In this document: positions 1 through 11,000 of the stretch, piece by piece | Position numbering within the stretch: position 1 is the first letter of the stretch | How the letters are laid out: each line of letters begins with the position of its first letter | Assembly (NCBI GenBank): GCA_963920705.1 | Contig: OY987238.1 | Coordinates: 14,502,183-14,566,182, forward strand | Length of the DNA: 64,000 bases | Source of the DNA: Odiellus spinosus | Taxonomy: Eukaryota; Arthropoda; Arachnida; Opiliones; Phalangiidae | Direction: 5' to 3' | Notes under the pieces: generated by a model | The model's database searches: none | Seen by the model: the letters and a program-made list of their open reading frames with translations, nothing else | Told to the model about the DNA's origin: nothing | Translations under genes and position numbers: made by a program

Positions 1-208
1 ATCCTCCCAAACTTTGAAACAAAAGTTCGTCCGCAATTTTCGCCACATTTGTACGCTTAGATCTTTTTTCGGTCGGCTCCATTTTTATTACCCAAAATAT
101 TACGTCAAGGTCGTTAGTGGCGCGGGTTAATAATATAATGTCAGGAGCGATTTACTCGAAAAATCGATTCGAAGCGGACGAACTTTCGCTACAAAGTTTG
201 GGAGGATG
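1..208. mobile_element. Short inverted-repeat (MITE-like) element
   Basis: The first 34 bases and the last 34 bases of this block are inverted copies. The left arm begins ATCCTCCCAAACTTTG and the right arm ends CAAAGTTTGGGAGGAT, with about 29 of 32 positions matching. There is no ORF inside. Size and structure fit a non-autonomous DNA transposon. The left flank is outside the window, so a target-site duplication cannot be tested. Confidence 0.7.
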
Positions 209-1930
209 GTTATTGAATCGCGGCCCTCCCATATTCTTATGGAACCTGAATGGATTCTTGGTTAAAGTTCTATGATAATAATTAAAATTAAATATAGGAT
301 AATTAACGTGGAATATTAGGAATAATCAGTAATTTTAACTATAAAGATTAACCATTCGAGTCTATTTAATAATAACCGTAAGAAATCTATTAAAAATGAA
401 TAAATTTCGCCTTCCCATAAGATAAGCAAAAACCTGATTATTATAATTATTTTTTTGGACCAAATAAGCCGCTAGGTTTTAAAATATAAATTTATCTTCC
501 GCTTCCGAAGTTTGGAAAGTTCATCTTCTAGTTTCGCCCTTTCTCTTTATAGGCCAGTAAAGTTGATTTCCATTCCCACCCCTCTTTTCCTGACGCCAGA
601 TCTTAAATTTCCTAACTCGAATTTCGTTTTTAAACCAGTTTTAATTTAGCGCTTAGATCTGACCAAGAAAGAAAAAAAAAAAGGGAAAAACGAACTTCCG
701 CGTCAATTAGAGGGATCCAGTCTTTTGTTTAATCTTAAAGGGAGGATGCAACCTAACAACAAGTGATTTTTTTATCGATTCCTTATTGTTTAAATAGGCC
801 TAATCCACTATTTAAAAATTTACAAACAAATATTAAACTAGAAATAAATTTAAAACTTACCCTGAAAATAGGCTTAGTGGGATTCATGGAGGTCCTGATT
901 TCCTCGCGTGTAAGGTCTAGCGACCAATCGCGCGCGACGTAAGTCTCGTGGAGATCTTGCGTGAACCACGGGCCTTCGCTCATTGGTCGCTAGACCTGAC
1001 ACGGACGCGATTCAGCTGATCTCCACAAATCCCGCTAAGCCTATTTTCAGGGTAAGTTTTAAATTTATTTCTAGTTTAATATTTGTATTGTAAACTTTTT
1101 ATCGATGGATTAGGCCTATTTAAACGATAAGAAATCGATAAAAAAAATCACTCGTAATTAGGTTGCATTCTCCCTTTAAGTGATTGTCTTTCACGCGAAA
1201 TTTTGTTTCTCGTCGACCGAGTTCTTGTCCTATTCTATTCATTCACACAACATTCTCGAATATGAATTCGCTAGAATGTTAATTAGTGTGTTTTCAACAC
1301 CTACAAAGCCTTTTAAAGAGATACTTTCACGAATTTGTTTCCCCGAAATATAATAAAATCGTGGACTCAAACCTTTCAAGAGATGAAATTTCAACCTGAT
1401 TCGGACTAAAAAAAAAAACAAGGCGTTGTGTTAAATCTTATTTATAGAACTATAACTACCGGGTTGGAATTTACATAGTAGTGTATATAAATTTTAACCC
1501 AGTTGCTGAAAATTAAATTTATCACCGCGTGAATACAATTTTCATCGCGTTGTTTGTAAAAGCGGAAAAATATGATCCAATTATTTTTTTTTTTAATAGG
1601 GAGGGGGGTCTAAATTTTAACTTTCAAGTCATAGTTGAAAGAACAATTCACCTCGATTAATTAAATGGTTAAGATATAGTCGAAATTAATTATATTTACA
1701 GAGAAAACAACTAAATGGTGTTTTCTCTGTAAAATAGATTACTTTCTTGAAGTTCGATTTCTTAAACCGCCCAATATGTAAATATTTAAATTGGTAACAT
1801 TATGTTAATCTAATAAATATTACAAGGTCTACATCAAATGTTAATAATCAATTGAAAAAAAAAATTACTTGCACCAGAAAAATATAGATTAAATGCCCAT
1901 TCTGACCCTATTTTCTTTCGTTTACTTTCA
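209..1930. other. AT-rich DNA upstream of bdg
   Basis: No coding exon is supported here; the short ORFs have no recognisable content. The stretch holds one TTAA-bounded foldback element (735-1179, listed separately) and otherwise low-complexity AT-rich DNA. A good 3' splice site (TTTACTTTCAG) ends at 1931, about 80 bases before the bdg ATG. The bdg promoter and a non-coding first exon are therefore probably in this stretch or further left. Confidence 0.5.
735..1179. mobile_element. Foldback MITE, family A, TTAA-bounded
   Basis: The element starts TTAAAGGGAGGATGCAACC and ends GGTTGCATTCTCCCTTTAA. The two arms stay complementary for roughly 200 bases, including an ATCGATT block, a TAGGCCTAATCCA block and a shared AGGTCTAGCGACCAAT block near the centre. 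No transposase ORF is present. TTAA at both edges is either the target duplication, as in piggyBac-like elements, or part of the terminal repeat. A close copy lies at 6893-7339, and shorter derivatives occur elsewhere in the window. Confidence 0.85.
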
Positions 1931-2011
1931 GAACGCGAAGAGGGTTAAGGAATGACCACCTTACGCTAATCCGTCATCTCAAGTAGGGAAAGAGATTAGC
2001 GAAAAGGAAGC

Positions 2012-5000
2012 ATGGGTAACCCAAACCGCGAAAGCGGCAGTTCGGACGGACAACAAACGGTAGTGACGACACCCCCCACGTCACCGTCTTCAACGACAAC
2101 GTCATCGAGCACCCCGGCCAGTTCACCGACAGCCGGGACATCGTCCACGACGCAAAGACCACTTCCACCGGCCTACGAATCGCTATCGGCGGCGGTGGCT
2201 TCGGTCGTACGACGCGCGTCATTCGGGTCCTTGGGCAGACGACGTTCTTCGACCGAAAGCGTGGGTGGTAGCGCGGTACGAATTACCGATGACGCGGGCG
2301 TCAACGGCGGTACCATAGTAACGGGGCAAGGGAACAATGAGACGGCTTCGGTGCCGGTGTGGGAAAGACTAACGGAAGAAGAAGTCAGGAGAAAAAGAAG
2401 GGGAACGTGGCAACACGACATATCTTTCGTTTTCGCGAGTATTAGTTGCGTCCTAGGAATGTATAATATCAGCAGGTTTGCCATGATGGTATATCTCTAT
2501 AAAGGTAAGCGCAATTGACCAAACTTTAGCCATGGTAAGGGGGATATCGTTTAATACAACCAGTGAAAACTATTCCTAATGGTATTTCTAGTGGCTAATT
2601 ACTTTTTTTCCTTCGATGGATTTAGGCTTAGCGAGTCTAGTTCACGATTTTCATAATTAACTGTAAATTACCGCAAAACCTATGGTTTTAAAGCGGATAT
2701 TACGTCGAATTAGGTAATAATAACTCATTTTTCAGAGTTTAGTGTCCCTTTAAAAGTACAATACATAGATAAAACCGGATTTAATCTGATTGAAATGTAA
2801 AGTGAGCCCCCTCTTCTAATATGTCATAAGGAAGAAGAGTTAGCGGGTTATGTAGTGATATAAGGAGAATAAATTCTTCCTGGCCGCTTCGGGGTAACTT
2901 CCGAGACAAAACATAATAGTAGGAGACCTTGAAGAATCTGGTTCCCAGATTATGGATTAACTACAGTGGTAAGAGATTATCGAAGCGTATCCTTTCTACG
3001 GTGATATAGGAAAGGTGAAACTTTGAAAAAAGCCAGAGGTTTATTTTGATAACCCTGCCCCATAGCTAGAGGGTTAAAGTTTTATAATATATTACTCTTT
3101 CAAGGAAGGCCATTACGAGATTAATTACGATATATTTACAAGGTCTTAGCTATAATAATCTTCTTCCGCTAATACTGTAAACGTTTAATTTATTTTGTTT
3201 GACGAAGAGTCATTCCAGGTCAGTTGGTTATTTAAGGTCCCCTTGTTAAAAACGATAATTAAAACGAGTAATGTTTTTTTAATCGATTAGGTGTGTCAGT
3301 ATGAATTTAAAAATTGGCTATTGTTTGTTTATTGTTCTGAACAGTTAAAGTTGCAATTTAAGTCCGCTAAGCCTAACTAGCAATGTAGAAACCATTTTCC
3401 AATCCCCAACAAATTGAAAAACAGTCGCTAATTAGAACTAGCCAAAGTAGGAAATAGGACTAATTAAAATCACTTTCTAGGAATGGGTGCGTTGGATTAA
3501 TTGTTATAGATTTGATTCGGTTAGGACTAGTAATGTAGAAACCATTTTCCAATCCCCAACAAATTGAAAAACAGTCACTAATTAGAACTAGCCAAAGTAG
3601 GAAATAGGACTAATTAAAATCACTTTCTAGGAATGGGTGCGTTGGATTAATTGTTATAGATTTGATTCGGTTAGGACTAGTAATGTAGAAACCATTTTCC
3701 AATCCCCAACAAATTGAAAAACAGTCGCTAATTAGAACTAGCCAAAGTAGGAAATAGGACTAATTAAAATCACTTTCTAGGAATGGGTGTGTTGGATTAA
3801 TTGTTATAAATGTGATTCGGTTAAGACTAGCAATGAAGAAACCATTTTCCAATCCCCAACAAATTGAAAAACAGTCGCTAATTAACTGGAATTTAAAAAA
3901 AGTAGGAATAAGATTAATTAAAACCTCTTTCTATGAATGTGTGCCTTGTTAATGTTTCTACGCGTATTTTAAGCTACAAATCGATTTAAAAAACTAATTA
4001 CTTCATTATCCATTTAAAAGAAAAAAATCCCTATTTTTTCAAAGGGAAAAAACCTTTCAATAATAATAGTATAATATAATGTATAAGAATTGTTTCAAAA
4101 GTGTTCCTAATTAGAATATTTTTAAGGGCGAGGAAAACAAGGTTAGCCACGCGTTTGCTAAATAATAGGCAATTAATTTTGTTATTTTTTTTTAACCTCT
4201 AAAAGAGTAAGTGTGTAAATTTGCCCTCTAGTGCTAAGCAAAATTAGTGAAATTCGAGATCGGACTCGTAACTAACAAAGTATAAAAGAAAAATGCAATG
4301 TAATGCAATTATTGAATTACAAAAATGTCACGTCAAGGTTATTTGACATTTTCACTCCCAAATATCCAATTAATTAATTAATTTTTATCTAGAAAGTAAC
4401 GCTTAAGTTCGGGGGTACAGGGCCATAATTTCAAAGATATATTTGATGTAGTTAGTACAAACCTATAGTGAGAGCACCACAAGAGTACATAATTACAAAT
4501 ATTTAAATATGATTTTTTTCTAATTTAATATTTAAAGGGAGAATGAAACCTAAGAACAAGTAATTTTTTTTATCGATTCCTATTTGCTTGAATAGGCCTA
4601 AATTTGTTATATAACTCTTCTTTGTAAGAGCGCTTCAATAAAACTTATTATGGGCCTTCAAGAGAGACTAGGTAATTTTCTTTTTACTATAAAAGGTGAA
4701 TATTGCGAAATGACTTCCGGGGGAAGTGGTAATCAGCGCGCACGCGTTCTGCCAATTTCCTTTGGCCAACAGCCATTGGGGTCAAGCAAGGACGAAGATA
4801 TAACGAATACAAACGCGATTTCCTCATAGATACGTTCGGAAGTTAATAAGAAATTAAGAACGGGTTCTTCAAGTGATACTGAAACGCTCAAACAAGTTTG
4901 TTTTTAAATATCCACCTTTTATTTTTGAAAAATTGAGGATTGAACTCTATGACCAATCAAGGGGATTTGTTAATTCACGCGCTAGTAAAAAAAAAAACCT

Positions 5001-8000
5001 CATGGCACGTACAATGATTGAAAGTTAACGAATCACGTGACTTTCCTCTAAATGCTTCGATTGGTTAATTAACAAAAGATAAAACTTAATATCTTTCTTG
5101 TTAAAAAGAGATTATGTAAAAATTTCAACGAATTTGATTAACTGTAAAAATAACTTGAAATTACCGCAAAATTACCTTACAATTGTTTTGTAAAATTAGG
5201 GTAACTTGGTTACTTTTTACCAAAACGGCTTAGCGTTTGTTTGACAGGAAAACATGTTCTATTAATTTAGTAATTTCCTGCTAAATAACAGGAAAAATTG
5301 TCAAGATACAAAACTTCTAAAAACATTTAATTATCCCTTTAAAATATTCCACGCGTGTTTTTAACTGGTTTGTTCGTTCACGCGACCAGAAGAAAATAGG
5401 AAATGATAATTTTATATTCATTTTTTCTTCACCATTGGGATTTGTCTAGGCCCGGTGGTAAGAATGGGTCAAGGTGAACATAAACGTTAAGAGTGGGGTT
5501 CCTACGTGAATATTTAAAGGGGAACAATCACTATCTTGTCAATTATTTATCCGCCCACTCTATTCTTTAACATTTGGATAGTATCGTGAGTCCGGGAATA
5601 GTAACCTTTCTCCACCTATACGGAATGTCAGATATGGTACGTTTTTGTGACGTCAAAGGATAAACCCACGAGATTAAGAAGAATCCTAGAGAATTTATAA
5701 AGAAAACACGCAACATGACTCGATTTGGGCCTCGTAAAATTGATTTCGGGGATGTAATCACAATTTAAATTAAATTTTGATGCTGTTTTTGCTTTCCCAA
5801 TGAGAACCAATCAAGTAATTTGGTAAAAAAAAAATCGCCTATTGGTCAAATTTTGATTGAATCATATAATTTGGACCAGTTTAGAATTTTTTTTATTGTA
5901 ATTAAAAGTTAAAACAGCCTCTGGAAACTTATTAAATTCGCCAAATATTTGACAAAGGCCCGAATCGAGTGAGATTGCGTGTACTTTAACATAAACACCC
6001 ACGCAAAAATTAAAAACACCTACTTCAACAGTAGAAAAGTTATAAACTAACAGGGTTGGTTGTCACAGTTTTTTCTGATTCATATTACCTGACTTTTCCA
6101 GGTTTTTCCCTGACCTTTTCCAACGATTTTCCCTGACCTTTTCCAACGATTTTCCCTGACCTTTTCCACCGATTTTCCCTGACCTTTTCCAACGATTTTC
6201 CCTGACCTTTTCCAACGATTTTCCCTGACCGTTTCGGCTAATACTACCCAATTTTTAACCTTTTATTTTTTATATAATCGCGTTCAGCTTCGAATCTTTT
6301 TGGCAGATAATGATTGTAATTTCCTGGCTTCTTGAAAGATCTTTAAATTCCCTGAATTTTTAAAATATCTTAAAATTTCCCGACTGTGGCAACTCTGTCT
6401 AATTCTAAAGATATAAGCTTTTCATTGGGAGTAATAAACGATGACCCCATGACCCCATTTGACCTCTTTTCCTTATCACATTTCAAACCCCAAAAATAAA
6501 AATAAAATTGTTTTTAATTACAGGTTATTTCCTATTCGAATTCGTAGTTTTAACGGCGTTAATCGGAGTACCGTTCTTATACGCCATGATGACCATGGGT
6601 CAATTCTTAGGCTCGGGTCTCTTAGATATGTGGTACATATCACCCGCCTTCAAAGGTAATTAAAACAGGGTCCTAGGCATAGGTACCCACCTAAACTAAT
6701 CGCTAATATCTTTGGCAGGTCTAGGTTTCGGATTTATGTACTTGTATATGATAGTGGGCGTATACACGACCATTCCAATATCGTGGCTCTTCGTCTACTT
6801 CAAAGATTCCTTCATTACGACTAGAGAACATTATAGATGGGCTCTCTGCCAACCAAAATTTGCCGCGGAAAGTAGGAAACCCCAATTTTTATTTAAAGGG
6901 AGAATGCAACCTAATTACAAGTGATTTTTTTATCGATTTCTTATCGTTTAAATAGGCCTAATCCATCGAAAAAAAGTTTACAATACAAATATTAAACTAG
7001 AAATAAATTTAAAACTTACCCTGAAAATAGGCTTAGCGGGATTCGTGGAGATCCTGAATCGCGTCCGTGTAAGGTCTAGCGACCAATGAGCGAAGGCCTG
7101 TCGTTCACGCGAGATCTAAACCAGACTTACGTCGCGCGCGATTGGTCGCTAGACCTTACACGCGAGGAAAACAGGACCTCCATGAATCCCACTAAGCCTA
7201 TTTTTAGGGTAAGTTTTAAATTTATTTCTAGTTTAATATTTGTTTGTAAATATTTTCAGTAGTGGATTAGGCCTATTTAAACAATAAGGAATCGATAAAA
7301 AAAAAAATCACTTGTTGTTAGGTTGCATTCTCCCTTTAAAGGGAGAATGAATCACGAAAATTTGTATAAAAATAAGCGCGTTTTAAATCACGAGCTTAAA
7401 AATCCGATTTCTTTGGTTATTCTACTGGGAATAGATAGTAAAAATGACGTCAGCCTTCCAAATCTTTTTCATTCTCCCTTTGACGTATGAGCTAACATTA
7501 TTGGCAAATACAACATTTTTTAAAACATTGAAGATTAATTCTATTTCCCTTTGTTTTTATTCAAGGTTGTTTTCAAGCCCGTAACTCTTCAAGCGCGGAT
7601 TTCGTTGGCTGGACGGCACCCTCCTATTTCAAGTAAGACATTTATTTGTCTCCCACACCTAAAACGATTGATTGCTCTAAATTATTTACTTCCAAGGAAA
7701 TTGTGAAATATGTTTTGAACCGTTAAAATGTCTCTAGTTCAAATTAAATTATCCGTACTACTTTTATTACACTATTAAGCTTAGCACTAAATATTAATCC
7801 GCCTTCAATTCTGAATGAGCAGAAACATAACGCATTGCGTAATTATTCCTGTCAGTTTTAAATCAATCAATTATAATTGTAGGAATTAAAAAAAAAAAGA
7901 GAGACCCTACAAAGATTATAATTAAATAAAAACGTCCCACTGATCAAACTGTTGTCAGTTATAATTATATACTTGCATTGTCTAAGAGTGTAAAATTAAA

Positions 8001-11000
8001 GTTTAAAGTGACGCTGTCATTGATTATTAATGAGCTCCAAATGGAAATTGAGTGATATTTTCGGGTTGATCGTTAAAAAACGATTCAAAATATATATACA
8101 TATGTCATAGAACAAAATTACAGCGACACTAAAAATACTGATTTTATAATAACCAATTTTGGAAATTTTTAAAATAAAAATTTCCCAGCAATATACGTCA
8201 TCATTAATGGTCACGTGATTTCGCGATTGTAAAGCCTTCAGTTAATTCTGAGTAATAAGGTCGATTTCGCGTGGTCTTTTTCGTAGAAGTACTTAATCCT
8301 GAATTTCAAATACTTTTCGTACAAAAATTATGAATATCGGAGAAAAAATGACGTAGATATTTTAATTTTGAAATTGAGGAGCTATTGATTAAGTAACTAA
8401 TGGGGGTAATTAGATATAAATTAAAGTCATCCTAACAATATTTCATTTGAACTTAAAATGGGTCGAAAAATATGAGGGTAACCCTTTAAACTTTTGTTAG
8501 AGTTATTCTTCATCTTTTAAGTTACGTTCGCTTAAAGATAAAGGAAGCTTTGTTTTGGGCGTTAAGTTCATATTACATAAAGCGGTAATTAGATAATATT
8601 TTAAAGAGGATATCTAACGGTTAATGGGAAACGCCTAAAATTTGTATTCAAATTTATTCTTTACCTAAAGCGAAACTAACGAAGCTCCCATATCATTATA
8701 AAAACTTATTTTAGGGCGTACTAAACAAATTTCAATCATAAACAGTAGGTTAAAAACTAGTGCAGGGTATTTTTTGTATTTGTTTAAATAATTAGAAAAC
8801 TATTTTCCAACGCTTAAGTGGGGAAAAAGTTAAAAATAAGCAGAATTAACTAATTGAAGACCGAAGAAGCTCGGGTGAGCCCAGTTCCTAATTAATAGAA
8901 ATAAACAAGGTATGAATTAAAATAAAGACATGCCTATAGGATAACTAACGTGGAAGTAATAATTTTGCGTGATCAGACCCAAAAATAATTATCTAATATT
9001 AAATCCCTCGCTGATCTTTAAATTCCAATCCCTGACTTTTTTTTTGGTTCATTTTCAAATTCCCTGACTTTTCCCTGATCCCCCTGTTTTCCCTAACGAG
9101 TTGCAGCCCTGTTAAAGGCCCTATCTGCTCTGAAACTTGCCCCTTTAAAATGCTCTTCTCTTACGCACGCAGCCTAGCTTTGACTGTACAATTTGCTTTG
9201 TACAATGTCGTCTGCTAAGCTAGAAAAGAAGTCGACTTTAAAGGGGATTCGAAAAATCACAGATAGTCCCTTTAAAGGTTCCCAATAAACTGAAGGCATG
9301 GAAAATAATAATTCTTCTAAAAAGCAAGCCGTTGTAAAACTAAAATTTACGGGGATATAAAAACTGAAATAGCTGAGAATGTATTTCTAAGAGAAATCGT
9401 GATTTAAAGAAAAAAATTAACAATTTTTTTCCTTTTTTTAACAGCGGTAGAGTCTTGGATAGAAAGAGCTCTTCCGATGATAGCTCAATGGGAGACCTTC
9501 GCTTCGAAATCGCTTTTCATTTGGCCATAATTTGGCTTCTAGTCTTTGTTTGCCTTAGTAGAGGCCTTCGTTCCTTAGGAAAAGTAAGTCCTTGAGAAAT
9601 ATATTTACGGGAAAAAAGTCATTAACGTTTCCTAAAATTAGGTGGTTTTCGTACTGGGTACTTTACCCGTCGCCTTGCTGTTACTTGTTGCCATAAGATT
9701 TATGGAACAATGGAGTGATGGCATAAGCGAAATATTTTCAGAAGCTGGTAGATCAATTCTTACAGATTCAGTGGTAACTATTATTATTTGGGTTAATTTT
9801 ATAGCTCTAATTTAATTTAATGGTAATTTTCAGTCGTGGCTGCTGGCGGCCCGCGAAGTTTTTATTATTTGGGGAATGAATGGGATGGCGATTCTTCACT
9901 TGTCAAGTCACAACAAATTGAACGCTAACGTAACTAAAAACTTAACCATTATCGTGGCAGTCGTCCTATCGGTTCTGATCATGGGATCGCTTCTATGTAT
10001 CAGCGCCATGCAGATAGTCACGGACAGAAACCTAGTTTTTGTGGCTTCCTCTTTCGGTAAGTAGATACCGTAGTCGAAGAACCCTAAAGATCCTAACTCT
10101 TATCTCCTCTTCAGAGGATGAAGTCTACGTGAAGACTTTACAACTGAGAAACATGTTAGTTCCGGCGGATAATAATAGGAGTACTTTCAACTTCTTAACC
10201 GGTTCGTGTCTGTTAACGCCAACAATCGAAGGACTGAGTGGCTATCAAGTAGTCAGACTCGCGGTAGAAGTCATGCCAGCAGCCTTAGCCTTAGAAGGCG
10301 TACGAAGCATATCTTCCTTCTGGTCAATATGTTTCTACGGAATGATGATTCTCTTCGCGCTCGGACAACAGGTCAGATATCTCAACTCTTTATGGTTTTT
10401 ACTCTTAAAGGGGAATGCAGCTCGAAAACAAGGTATTTCTAATCGATGATGAAGCCCAAATTGATCGACAATGGACCCAAATCCTATCAATTTATCGTTT
10501 AAACATACCAAAGCCAAGAGTTAAAAATTTAACACGGATCCACGGGGAGCTTCAAATTGAATATAGCTTTAAAGGGACTATCCGCCATTTTTAAATCCCC
10601 TTTAAAGTCGACTTCTTTTCTCGCTTAGCAGACGACATTGACCACAACAAATTGTACAGTCAAAGCTAGGCTGTGTGCGTAAGGGAAGAGCATATTTTAA
10701 AGCAGATAGGGCCTTTAATTTGATCCTATTAAATAATCTTCCTTTCAGCACACATCTTTGACTTGCCTGTACAATTTGCTACGTTCAAAGTTGTCTGATA
10801 AAGCGAGAAAAGTCGACTTTAAAGGGGCTTTAAAAACACAGACAGTCCCTTTAAAAAGTCTGAGCATTGAGCAAAATCTTGCCCCTCTTAAGCCTAGTTT
10901 ATTAAAATGATTTATTATCAGAATAAAGTCCGATCTTCCGGACTGGAGAACCGTTAGCGACAAGATATCAGATTCTCCTTAGATACGAGTTAAGCCTACT

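Noticed and set aside
6063..6251. Open frame of ENRWKRSGK-type repeats
   Set aside because: Translation of the 23-bp minisatellite inside a MITE; the unit changes frame and has no gene structure.
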